From Halobacteria archaeon (lineage in GTDB: Archaea; Halobacteriota; Syntropharchaeia; Alkanophagales; Methanospirareceae), in NCBI GenBank assembly GCA_029932715.1, contig JAOZPO010000010.1, positions 1 through 15,255 of the forward strand: DNA of 15,255 nt, read 5' to 3'. Under the pieces are notes generated by a model that ran no database searches, was not told where the DNA came from, and saw only the letters and a list, made by a program, of their open reading frames with translations. Both the position numbers and the translations under genes were made by a program. Shown one piece after another: positions 1 to 7,118 of the stretch. Position 1 is the first letter of the stretch; each line of letters begins with the position of its first letter.

Positions 1-51
1 ACTCAAACCTTTCCGGAAACTCGGTAGCAGGTCCGTGTATGTAAGTTGCAT
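1..51 (-). CDS. 5' end of an unidentified gene, continuing off the window
   Basis: On the minus strand an ATG at 51-49 opens a frame with no stop to the window edge, giving 17 codons (MQLTYTDLLPSFRKGLS). The support is mainly the upstream context. An SD-like AAAGG lies just before the ATG, and two archaeal TATA-like boxes sit about 26 and 46 bases upstream. The fragment is too short to assign to a family, so no function is proposed. Codon statistics cannot be judged on 17 codons. Confidence 0.4.
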   Translation of the reverse strand, partial: MQLTYTDLLPSFRKGLS

Positions 52-69
52 GTGTTACCTTTTGCTATT

Positions 70-109
70 GTGACATATAAACTTTAGCCGTAACATATAA
101 ACCTTAGCG
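70..109 (-). promoter_or_regulatory. Two tandem 20-bp BRE/TATA promoter-like units
   Basis: Bases 70-89 and 90-109 are adjacent 20-bp copies differing at three positions. Read on the minus strand each has a purine-containing CTAAAG or CTAAGG followed by TTTATATG, which looks like a BRE plus TATA box. The proximal TATA is centred about 26 bases before the ATG at 51, the spacing for a leaderless message. The distal one would give a leader of about 20 nt that includes the SD-like AAAGG. The duplication is seen directly; promoter function is inferred. Confidence 0.55.
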
Positions 110-187
110 CAACTGCATTTTCAACAGTTCCGTCATCTGTACATACATACATCCTCATAAGGCGCAAAAGGACCCAAAAACTGCTTA

Positions 188-508
188 TTACCAAAGAACC
201 CGCTTCGCATCAGGAACAACGGCAGCACCCCTTTTAGCTCGCCTTCTTCTTTTACAATTAAATAAACAGGTGTACGCCTTCTCCACTATCAAACTTTCAA
301 AAAGTTTAATCAAAACACTTCGCAGTTGATGATAAAAAGTAGATGTAGGGGAACTGAGAACATATATATCGTCCTTTTTCTTGTCTCCTTCTTCTTCTGA
401 TTCCATCGGGATCAACGGGAAATCCTCCAGCGGTATATCCAGAAAATGCTTGTAGTCATAGGGCTTGAGCGATCCAGCAAAATGACTGCAAAAAAAATCA
501 ATACAATT
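188..508 (-). pseudogene. Unrecognised coding remnant, probably the 3' part of a gene
   Basis: A minus-strand open frame runs from just after a TAA at 511-509 to a stop at 188-190. The first possible start inside it is a TTG at 415, but the frame upstream of it (residues such as SLKPYDYKHFLDIPLEDFP) reads like ordinary protein, so the real start has probably been lost. Downstream the protein has an acidic/lysine patch, then RSVLIKLFE, then a basic stretch with RRRR. I do not recognise the family. The RSVLIKLFE block recurs at 6894-6920 with only synonymous nucleotide differences, so it was once a real coding sequence. It could instead be a small intact gene starting at 415. Confidence 0.45.
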
Positions 509-592
509 TTAATTTTAGTTTCAATATTTGCAAATAAATTTTGCCTATGTTTCTAACAGACAGTTCTAAGAGTGTAAAGCCCGGATACAAAG

Positions 593-600
593 TTTATATA
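593..600 (+). promoter_or_regulatory. Possible TATA box for the upstream cohesin gene
   Basis: TTTATATA preceded by ACAAAG matches the archaeal BRE/TATA pattern. Used alone it would give a 5' leader of about 140 nt before the ATG at 763. A second AT-rich box at about 725-733 would give a very short leader, so which one is used is open. The leader would contain the direct repeat at 675-698. Confidence 0.3.
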
Positions 601-674
601 TTGGCTATTTGTTAAACTAATCGCTAAGAGCCGATAACTATTTATTGCCTTACCGTATAATGTATCAGTAAAGG

Positions 675-698
675 TGTCACGGGAAAAATGTCGCGGGA
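675..698 (+). repeat. 10-bp direct repeat, possible operator
   Basis: TGTCACGGGA (675-684) recurs as TGTCGCGGGA (689-698), with one mismatch and a 14-bp centre-to-centre spacing. It lies 65-88 bases before the start of the cohesin gene, in a locally GC-rich patch that stands out from the AT-rich surroundings. A regulator site is possible but unproven. Confidence 0.3.
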
Positions 699-762
699 AG
701 CGGCGGCGTAGCTCTTGTGACCATTGTAATATAGGAAAGATAGAGGAGGAGAGAAAGAAGAA

Positions 763-1308
763 ATGGAAATATTAAACAGCAAAAAGCATAAAAGATGGAT
801 GAGAGAAAGTAAAAATGGGGTAGTAATATGTACGTTACTGATAGCTGTAATACTCGGGACGCTTGCACCAACTGCAATGGCACTGCCTACTGCTAACAGT
901 TTCGGCGTTGATGATGCAGCAGGTTATAAGGATATTCAGATACCCGTAAACATCACCAATGTGCAGAATGGCCCTGTTCCATGTATAATATTCAATATCT
1001 TATACAATAACAGCATAATAAAGCTTGAGGGCGTTCAGAAGGGTACTCTAACCTCAGACTGGAGAAGCCCACTCTACTTTAACCTTGATTGGGGCTCTCG
1101 AATCGCGGTATTCTATGAGCCCGTAGATGAGCACGCGATACAAAACGGCGCAAGTGGCTCTGTTGTGCTGCTTAATTTCAGTGTTAGAGGCGAGCCGGGT
1201 GATATGAGCTGTATGAACTTCTCTGATATACAACTGGCTGAGGATGCACCAAACTATCAAATAGGTACAGCGCCTGCGAAGAACGGTACGTTTACCGTCT
1301 TAAAATAG
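763..1308 (+). CDS. Secreted single-cohesin-domain protein
   Basis: This is a 181-residue exported protein. A basic N-terminus is followed by a hydrophobic segment at about residues 19-36 and a likely signal-peptidase site near AMA (40). The rest (about 45-181) is one cohesin-type beta-sandwich. Supporting motifs are the IPVNITNV strand, FNILYNNSIIKLEGV, and the closing GTAPAKNGTFTVL. Cohesins bind dockerins, in bacteria to assemble cell-surface complexes. No second domain, membrane anchor or enzyme is present. A purine-rich SD (GAGGAGGA, 743-750) precedes the ATG; a second in-frame ATG at 799 is less likely. Its closest relative in the window is the N-terminal half of the 9474-10421 protein. 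The cohesin fold is inferred from sequence pattern, and partner binding is not demonstrated. Confidence 0.8.
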   Translation: MEILNSKKHKRWMRESKNGVVICTLLIAVILGTLAPTAMALPTANSFGVDDAAGYKDIQIPVNITNVQNGPVPCIIFNILYNNSIIKLEGVQKGTLTSDWRSPLYFNLDWGSRIAVFYEPVDEHAIQNGASGSVVLLNFSVRGEPGDMSCMNFSDIQLAEDAPNYQIGTAPAKNGTFTVLK

Positions 1309-1426
1309 TTAGTCCACTTGTTAGTACGGTACACGAATGATGAAGTTTTATTATATCTTTTATCCTGCGCCGTTTGGGTTATAAAAATGCTTTTTAAAAA
1401 TCGCTCTCAAAACCAACGCATATCAC

Positions 1427-1436
1427 TTTTTTTTTT
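1427..1436 (+). terminator. T10 tract, likely archaeal terminator after the cohesin gene
   Basis: Ten consecutive T residues lie about 120 bases after the cohesin stop codon, at the boundary with the convergent GTPase gene. Archaeal RNA polymerase terminates at T-runs without a required hairpin. A further T-rich stretch at 1345-1363 could act first. Confidence 0.45.
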
Positions 1437-2648
1437 CTATCTTGACGAATAAACCACCTTTATTATATCATTATTCCGCAGTGCGTACTTCTCACCCAGC
1501 CGTCGTTTCGTTCTCGCGTCTATCGCATAGAGAAAGCTATTACCGATGTCAGAATGAACCGCAAAAGCCAGGTCCCTGGCTGTGCTCCCGGCTTTCAAGA
1601 GATACGCATCCGGTAGCACACGTCCCGCGGAATCACTGTACTTATGCTCATCCTCTACCGGATACACCACCACGTAGTCCAGCAGGTCAAACACCACACG
1701 ATTTAATATCCCCTGTACGCCAGTACCGTCATAAGCACGAATCAGACTCTTTATCTGCTCCAGACCTTTCCTCTGCTTATCCGTGAGATCAGCGAAAACA
1801 TCAAATTCGGTATCTCCAGGCAGATATTTTATTTTATTGCTCTTTGCTGCTGTTCTCAACGCAAATTCCGCCGCACCGGAACAGGGAATTACAATTTCAT
1901 CTTTTTCGTTAGCGCTTTCCATCTCTTTCATCTTTTTTAGATTCTGCTCAGGTGCAATATCTGCTTTGTTCGCTGCAATAATCATCCTTTTGCTTCTCGT
2001 TACTATCTGATAAGCTAATTCCTTCAGGTCGCCCTCAGTCCAGGACTTCGTGTTAGTCTTGTCCTGGATGCCGGATTTGAGTATAGCTGCTTTTACTTGC
2101 TCTTCCATTACACCAACTCCCGTTAATTGCTCAGCAAGCAATCGTTCTATCTTCTTACCTTCTAATTCCACTTTACGCTCCAGCTTATGCCAATTCCTGC
2201 TTATAATACCATAGACCCACATATTCAATTCCTCTTTGAAGAACCTGACGTCTTCCAGTGGGTCATGAGTCCCGGGTTCCACCACATTACCGTCTGCATC
2301 TGTCGCGCCCGAAGCATCTACTACGTGTATTATCGCTTCCGCCTGCCTGAGTTCGTCCAGGAATTCGTTCCCCAAACCTCTACCTTCATGTGCTCCTCTT
2401 ACCAATCCCGCAACATCTATTACCTCTACCGGAATGAATCGGGACCCGTCAATGCAATTGCCGCATCTCTCCCGCAGCTGAAGCTCATCATCGTTACAGG
2501 GACAATTAACCCTCACGTATGCTATTCCCACGTTCGGCGAGATCGTTGTGAAAGGATAGGCAGCAATCTCGACATCAGCAAGCGTAATTGCCTTAAAGAA
2601 TGTGGATTTACCTGAATTTGGCTTACCTGCCAATGCTATTGTTATCAT
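1437..2648 (-). CDS. ychF: YchF/OBG-family GTP/ATP-binding protein with TGS domain
   Basis: This is a 403-residue cytoplasmic P-loop protein of the Obg/YchF group, which is linked to ribosomes and translation. The G1 loop is GKPNSGKST (8-16), switch II is DVAGLVRGAHEGRG (78-90), and the base-recognition motif is NKAD (227-230). A coiled, charged segment (about 150-215) lies between G3 and G4, and a TGS domain occupies about 330-403. Length and order match archaeal YchF-like GTPases. Bacterial YchF prefers ATP because its G4 is altered, whereas NKAD here is the standard guanine motif, so GTP is the safer guess. It is encoded alone, convergent with the cohesin gene and divergent from the Liv transporter, and looks like a housekeeping gene. 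The ATG at 2648 is the first start and gives a normal N-terminus. Confidence 0.9.
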   Translation of the reverse strand: MITIALAGKPNSGKSTFFKAITLADVEIAAYPFTTISPNVGIAYVRVNCPCNDDELQLRERCGNCIDGSRFIPVEVIDVAGLVRGAHEGRGLGNEFLDELRQAEAIIHVVDASGATDADGNVVEPGTHDPLEDVRFFKEELNMWVYGIISRNWHKLERKVELEGKKIERLLAEQLTGVGVMEEQVKAAILKSGIQDKTNTKSWTEGDLKELAYQIVTRSKRMIIAANKADIAPEQNLKKMKEMESANEKDEIVIPCSGAAEFALRTAAKSNKIKYLPGDTEFDVFADLTDKQRKGLEQIKSLIRAYDGTGVQGILNRVVFDLLDYVVVYPVEDEHKYSDSAGRVLPDAYLLKAGSTARDLAFAVHSDIGNSFLYAIDARTKRRLGEKYALRNNDIIKVVYSSR

Positions 2649-2784
2649 TTTATTCCCGCATTTGCCTTCCGCTTTTAGCTCCCCTTAGCCATAAGCAATT
2701 AATAGATAGTAAGGGCAAAACACATAAACATAATCCTCTTTACCATAAAAGTAACTAAACGAAAGGTGTAAAACAGGAGAAAAT

Positions 2785-2835
2785 AGAAAAGCTTAAATAG
2801 CCTTCAGCCATAACATCACATTAAAAAAGGAGGTG
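2785..2835 (+). promoter_or_regulatory. Promoter and strong ribosome binding site of the Liv binding-protein gene
   Basis: GAAAAGCTTAAATAG (about 2786-2800) has the form of a BRE followed by a TATA box. GGAGGTGAG (2829-2837) is a near-perfect Shine-Dalgarno sequence about 8 bases before the ATG at 2846. This message is therefore leadered, unlike several leaderless neighbours, which suits a highly expressed binding protein. Confidence 0.55.
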
Positions 2836-2845
2836 AGACGTAAAG

Positions 2846-4273
2846 ATGAGAAAACATGCGATTTTGGCTACTGTGCTGGTTGTTATTGCGCTATTTGCAT
2901 GCGGCGTGGCGCAATCAGAAGAGACGGAACAACAGGGCGTAGGCGAGATAAGGATAGGTGTTGTCGCTCCATTGACCGGTGGCGCGAGTACAACAGGGAA
3001 TGATATGTGGCAGTCAGCCGTTCTATCGGCAGAAGAGATAAACGCTAATGGAGGAGTTAATGTCAGCGGTGTTAATATGAATATCACCCTTGTTAAGGGC
3101 GATACGGAGACAAGCAGAGAGGGCGGCGTTAAAGCCGTAACGAAATTAATTACGGTAGACAATGTGGACATCCTTGTTGGTGGGTTTTCAAGCGGCATAA
3201 CCTATGCTGACCAGGTTGTTGCCGCGGAGCACAAGGTGCCTTTTATAATTACCGGTGCATCCTCTCCGATAATAACGAGAAGGGATGATATAGATACAAA
3301 TTACTTCTTCCATCACTGCCCGACTACTGATGATTACCCGGACTCAACCCTGCTGTTCGTTGATGACGTGGTAAAACCAGAGATATACGAGAGGTTCAAT
3401 TTCTCTGAGGATAGACCACTGAGGCTGGCTGTTCTCTACCAGGACAGCAAATACGGCGAAGGTGTTTACGACGGCATTAAGAAGGTGATAGAGAAGCACA
3501 ACCTCAACATGGACATAGTAGCAGCCGAGAAATTCAAGATGAGCGAGACTGACTTCAGAACAGTATTAACCACGATAAAAGCATCTAACCCGGACGTTCT
3601 ATATCCCGCTGCGTTCCTTAATGAGCAGACTCTTATAGTGGCTCAGGGAAGAAGGGATGTTGGTTTGAATAACATCTATCTCTCTGTTGAATGCAATGAT
3701 GACCCTGACTACTATTCAGGAGTGGAGAACTGGGGTGAATACTCGATACAGGAGAGCAGATTCGGTCCCTATGCCGTTCCATCAGGCGACATACATGATG
3801 CAGTGGTGAAATTCAGAGACGACTTTGAGGATAAATGGGGTACATCGCCAAGCATGATGGGTGCATCAACGTACGAGGGCGTATATATCGCAGCCAAAGC
3901 GATAGAGGATGCTGGTAATCTGGATAAGAGTAATATCAGGGCTTCACTCGCAGCGCTTGAGATGCCGCAGATCATAGAGGTGATGCAGAACGGTGTGATA
4001 GCTTTCTCGCCTGATTACAGAGAGAGCAAATTCGAGCTTTATATGCAGCAATTGATCTCGAATGAAACCCTGGACGAGACAAGACCGAAGATAGTATGGC
4101 CAGAGAGCGTAAAGGAGACAGATTTTGTACTGCCGGATTGGTACGAACCTGGATCAAAAGCTGAAGAACAGACACCCGCAGCACCAACACCAAAAGGACC
4201 TGGTTTTGAAGCAGTAGTTGCCATTGCCTCTCTATTCGCAATTGCATACCTGGTGCTGAGAAGGAGTAAGTAA
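2846..4273 (+). CDS. livK: Branched-chain amino acid-type ABC substrate-binding protein, PGF-CTERM anchored
   Basis: This is a 475-residue extracellular binding protein of the type I periplasmic-binding fold (LivK/AmiC group). It has an N-terminal signal segment (about 5-20), then the typical opening IRIGVVAPLTGGAS and EEINANGG, the VDILVGGFSSG block, and LAVLYQDSKYGEGV at the start of the second lobe. After about residue 430 comes a Pro/Thr-rich linker. The end is a PGF-CTERM tail: PGF, a hydrophobic stretch and a final RRSK. In archaea such tails are cleaved by archaeosortase A and the protein is attached to lipid. LFAC in the signal region is a weak lipobox. The genes for LivH and LivM follow, so it should deliver a ligand to them. 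The ligand may be an amino acid or another small compound such as urea or an amide; the sequence does not settle it. Confidence 0.88.
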   Translation: MRKHAILATVLVVIALFACGVAQSEETEQQGVGEIRIGVVAPLTGGASTTGNDMWQSAVLSAEEINANGGVNVSGVNMNITLVKGDTETSREGGVKAVTKLITVDNVDILVGGFSSGITYADQVVAAEHKVPFIITGASSPIITRRDDIDTNYFFHHCPTTDDYPDSTLLFVDDVVKPEIYERFNFSEDRPLRLAVLYQDSKYGEGVYDGIKKVIEKHNLNMDIVAAEKFKMSETDFRTVLTTIKASNPDVLYPAAFLNEQTLIVAQGRRDVGLNNIYLSVECNDDPDYYSGVENWGEYSIQESRFGPYAVPSGDIHDAVVKFRDDFEDKWGTSPSMMGASTYEGVYIAAKAIEDAGNLDKSNIRASLAALEMPQIIEVMQNGVIAFSPDYRESKFELYMQQLISNETLDETRPKIVWPESVKETDFVLPDWYEPGSKAEEQTPAAPTPKGPGFEAVVAIASLFAIAYLVLRRSK

Positions 4274-4431
4274 AGACCGTTTGTGTTTGTATAGCATACA
4301 TAAACCACGAGATTCCACACACACAAGATTAACACAAGAACTAGTTAGTTTAGTTGGATATTTGTAAATCGGTATAATCTTGTGGCTAGCTATACAACCT
4401 TTTTATTTTTATCCTTTTATTCCTATTCCAC

Positions 4432-5343
4432 ATGGACATCAGCATTTTTATACAGATATTGGTATGGGGGCTATATGCAGGCTGCATCTACATCCTCCTG
4501 GCTATTGGCTTGAACTTGATCTTCGGTGTTATGAAGGTTGTGAACTTCGCACATGGGGAATTGTTAATGATTGGTGCATACGTGACCTTCTGGCTATATA
4601 GCTCCTCTGGAATTAATCCTTATCTTGTAGTCCCTATATCCACGTTTATTATGGCTATTCTCGGTATTCTCATTGAGCGATTTGGCTTCCGACCGATAAG
4701 AGGTACGGGCAAATTAAACGAAATATTCCTCAGTCTCGGATTGATTTATCTGCTCCAGAATTCCGCTGCTCTGTTATGGACAACCAATTCAAGAACCATT
4801 CACAGCCCATACAGTGATATTTTAGTGCCTCTGGGTACTATCAAGCTGCCTCTGGATTATATTATCATTATTATAGCCACAATCCTGTTCTTGATTGCAT
4901 TTCAATTATTCATGAAGAAAACAACCATCGGTAGAGCGATGCGAGCCACGAGCCAAAACAGGGAAGCCGCGGCTTTAATGGGCATCAATGTAGAGCGGAT
5001 AGACATGCTCAGTTTTGCGTTGGGTTCCGCGCTTGCTGCGGTAGCAGGAAGCTTATGGTTGATTAGTGGTCAGATGGTGAATCCTTATGTAGGGTCCTTG
5101 CCAGCGATAAAAGCCTTTGCCGTTATAATCATTGGTGGACTTGGTAGTATCCCTGGAGCTATTATTGCAGGCTTGATCCTGGGTATAGCAGAAAACGTTG
5201 TGCCAGTCATCATTCAATCACTCGTGGCTGTATTCAACGTTGAAATGTCTTTCACCGCATGGAAGGATACAATTGCATTCTTAATATTGATTATAGTACT
5301 TATACTCAGACCTACAGGCTTATTTGGTAAGAAGGGCGAATAA
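4432..5343 (+). CDS. livH: Branched-chain amino acid-type ABC permease LivH
   Basis: This is a 303-residue integral membrane protein with about eight hydrophobic segments and the usual LivH length. Diagnostic motifs are GLNLIFGVMKVVNFAHGE near residues 26-43, the cytoplasmic coupling loop GRAMRATSQNREAAALMGI, and AFAVIIIGGLGSIPGA late in the protein. It pairs with LivM to form the membrane channel for the ligand delivered by the upstream binding protein. The gap to that gene is 158 bp, and no Shine-Dalgarno sequence precedes the ATG. A T/A-rich TTTTTATTTTTA box lies about 25-30 bases upstream, so a separate leaderless transcript is likely. LivG and LivF, the ATPases that power this transporter class, are not in the window. 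Confidence 0.92.
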   Translation: MDISIFIQILVWGLYAGCIYILLAIGLNLIFGVMKVVNFAHGELLMIGAYVTFWLYSSSGINPYLVVPISTFIMAILGILIERFGFRPIRGTGKLNEIFLSLGLIYLLQNSAALLWTTNSRTIHSPYSDILVPLGTIKLPLDYIIIIIATILFLIAFQLFMKKTTIGRAMRATSQNREAAALMGINVERIDMLSFALGSALAAVAGSLWLISGQMVNPYVGSLPAIKAFAVIIIGGLGSIPGAIIAGLILGIAENVVPVIIQSLVAVFNVEMSFTAWKDTIAFLILIIVLILRPTGLFGKKGE

Positions 5344-5350
5344 ATAAAGA

Positions 5351-6304
5351 ATGAACAGGGAAAAGATAATAAGTGTAAAAACATGTCTTGGCTTTATTTC
5401 ATTCTTAATAGCGTTACTAATGCCGCATATTTTCGGCGTTAGTCAGTACCTTCTGACTGTCTTAATTATAATGCTTGTCTTTATCCTGTATTCCTCGGCG
5501 TGGAATCTGCTTGCTCTTTCGGGCCAGGGTTCTTTAGGCCATGCCGCATTCTTCGGTATTGGCGGTTATACCTCTGCGATAGTAGTAAAGAGTCTTGGTC
5601 TTCCTCCGCTTGCGACAATACTTGCTGGTGGTATATTTGCAGCTTTTATCGGCGTTCTTATAGGTCTTACATGCGTACGGCTGAAAGAATGGTTTCTCGC
5701 TATGGTGACATTTGGGTTCGCGGTCTTAGCACATACAATAACCCTCGAACTTCCCGGGCTTACCGGTGGTTGGGATGGTCTTCCGGTACAGAAAGTTATT
5801 CCCGTAACTGTGCACAATTATATCATGTATGAATATTATCTCGTTCTTATTACCACGGTTATCGTGCTTTTCGTCATCTACCAGATAATGAACTCAAAAG
5901 TAGGGCTCGCTTTTGAAGCGATAAGGGAGAATGAGCTTGAAGCAAATGTGATGGGTATAAATGTCATGAAGTATAAGTTGACTGCGTTTGCCGTAAGCGC
6001 GTTCTTCAGCGGTATTGCCGGAGCATTAGAGATCCACCATTTTGGATATATAACCCCCGAGGTTTATGGCATTGACATATCTTTCTGGCCGATAATATAT
6101 TGTGTAAGTGGCGGCTTATGCACCATTGAGGGTCCTATCCTGGGTACGATTATCATAACACTGCTGGATGAGAGTTTAAAGAACTTTGGCTGGACATACG
6201 AGCGGTACATTATGATAGGTTTGATTCTAATCCTTATAGTAAGATTCCTGCCAAAAGGTTTCGTTTCGGTACCTGAGAAGATAAAGGCTTATTTGCGTAG
6301 TTAA
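5351..6304 (+). CDS. livM: Branched-chain amino acid-type ABC permease LivM
   Basis: This is a 317-residue membrane protein beginning 7 bp after livH and surely co-transcribed with it. Features are many transmembrane segments, the LivM signature SLGHAAFFGIGGYTSA (about residues 58-73), the coupling loop AIRENELEANVMGINV, and SAFFSGIAGALE after it. It is the second half of the permease dimer. The start is the ATG right after livH; the preceding AAATAAAGA is only a weak ribosome binding site, so translational coupling is likely. The gene is followed by a promoter and an unrelated zinc-ribbon gene rather than livG/livF, so the cluster is incomplete by normal standards. Confidence 0.92.
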   Translation: MNREKIISVKTCLGFISFLIALLMPHIFGVSQYLLTVLIIMLVFILYSSAWNLLALSGQGSLGHAAFFGIGGYTSAIVVKSLGLPPLATILAGGIFAAFIGVLIGLTCVRLKEWFLAMVTFGFAVLAHTITLELPGLTGGWDGLPVQKVIPVTVHNYIMYEYYLVLITTVIVLFVIYQIMNSKVGLAFEAIRENELEANVMGINVMKYKLTAFAVSAFFSGIAGALEIHHFGYITPEVYGIDISFWPIIYCVSGGLCTIEGPILGTIIITLLDESLKNFGWTYERYIMIGLILILIVRFLPKGFVSVPEKIKAYLRS

Positions 6305-6421
6305 TCATGCAGACCATAAATGGATTTTAGCCATGGCTCGGGAGAATCGCAAAAATTATTTGCTCTAATTAGCTTGGATGCGTAGAAACTCTAAAGTCAG
6401 GGTACTATTAAATTTCATGTC

Positions 6422-6436
6422 CCTTTATATATGATG
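6422..6436 (+). promoter_or_regulatory. TATA box upstream of the zinc-ribbon gene
   Basis: CTTTATATATGA (about 6423-6434) is a strong archaeal TATA box about 35 bases before the ATG at 6463. The transcript would start within about 10 bases of the ATG, so it is leaderless or nearly so. No Shine-Dalgarno sequence is visible. Confidence 0.45.
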
Positions 6437-6462
6437 GGGAAAATATATTATTCATTGAAAAA

Positions 6463-6723
6463 ATGCCAGAAGAAGTAAAAGAATCGGCAGAAAAGAGAAG
6501 AGAAAGGTGGATGGAAAGAGAGGCAAAGAAAGCGGACACAAAAGCAGGGGGAAGAAAAGCAGAGCTTTCCGAACGGGCAAAGTGTGATATTTGTGGTAAG
6601 GAAGTAGAAGAAGGCGAATACATAAATATTCGGGGTAAAATTCTTTGCGCAGAATGCTATGAGGCGTCACTTGAAAACGAGATGGCGGATATAGGTGCTG
6701 CAGATGGTACTGGAGCTGGATAG
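6463..6723 (+). CDS. Small zinc-ribbon protein (two CxxC pairs)
   Basis: This 86-residue protein has two parts. Residues 1-40 are very charged and probably helical, rich in E, K and R. Residues 41-65 form a treble-clef or zinc-ribbon unit with C41, C44, C62 and C65, that is CX2C-X17-CX2C. The pattern resembles LIM-like fingers and the C-terminal zinc finger of FmdE-type proteins. The tail is short and Gly/Ala-rich. It has no signal peptide or membrane segment, so it is cytoplasmic. It has its own promoter and lies between two transporter clusters. Metal binding is inferred from the cysteines. Whether it binds nucleic acid or a protein partner cannot be told. Confidence 0.72.
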   Translation: MPEEVKESAEKRRERWMEREAKKADTKAGGRKAELSERAKCDICGKEVEEGEYINIRGKILCAECYEASLENEMADIGAADGTGAG

Positions 6724-6853
6724 ATAAACAACTTGCAGCGCTGTAAATCCCACAGTCGTAACTTCTCTATAATCCGCAAGAGATAATCGAATAGCCGGGA
6801 GGTTAAATGGAGTTTCAGGATCAGACTACCTGTTTAGCTTGCGGTACAAATCC

Positions 6854-6876
6854 ATAACAGTTATAACAATAGTTAT
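6854..6876. repeat. Overlapping ATAAC/GTTAT inverted repeats
   Basis: ATAAC (6854-6858) pairs with GTTAT (6860-6864). A second ATAAC (6863-6867), overlapping the first right arm, pairs with GTTAT (6872-6876). Such clustered half-sites can be an operator. They lie far from both neighbouring promoters, so function is doubtful. Confidence 0.25.
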
Positions 6877-6943
6877 CTTGCATACAGTAAAGTCTCAAAA
6901 AGTTTAATTAACACGCTTCGCCTTATTCGATAGATAACATCTC
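6873..6943 (-). pseudogene. Coding relic homologous to the remnant at 188-508
   Basis: A minus-strand frame ending at a TAA (6875-6873) encodes YRIRRSVLIKLFETLLYAR. The nine residues RSVLIKLFE are identical to the same block at 296-322. The 27 bases differ at four positions, all synonymous third-codon positions. The next residues (TLL against SLI) are also similar. The open frame is only about 22 codons, so this is a decayed fragment of the same unknown family. Confidence 0.45.
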
Positions 6944-7036
6944 AAGGGTCTGTTCTGCAATTTTCACGTACATATTTGTATACGTAATGAGCGGCTGCCG
7001 GTTGATCGTTCCATCCACGAAAAAGAAAGTATTTAT
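6923..7036 (-). pseudogene. 37-codon open frame, possible gene 3' fragment
   Basis: Between a TGA at 7039-7037 and a TAA at 6925-6923 the minus strand reads a protein-like sequence including FFVDGTINRQPLITYTN and AEQTLEMLSIE. The composition looks like real protein, but there is no convincing start other than an internal GTG, and I recognise no family. It may be a fragment of the neighbouring relic in another frame, or chance. Confidence 0.2.
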
Positions 7037-7118
7037 TCAGTCATATTAAGAGATTTATATACATCATTATTTATCGTCTCGTCATATATTTTTAATATTA
7101 AAGAGCAGCAATAAAAAA

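Noticed and set aside
188..415. Intact 75-residue gene starting at TTG 415
   Set aside because: The open frame continues upstream to 508 with protein-like sequence, and the block RSVLIKLFE recurs in a second relic, so a truncated gene is the better reading. A small intact gene is not excluded.
1442..2615. Several plus-strand open frames (1442-1786, 1783-2010, 2187-2615)
   Set aside because: All are antisense to the intact YchF-type GTPase, and their compositions are not protein-like.
4380..4601. Plus-strand 73-codon open frame overlapping the livH start
   Set aside because: It is out of frame with livH, whose first residues are clearly those of the permease, and it has no family resemblance.
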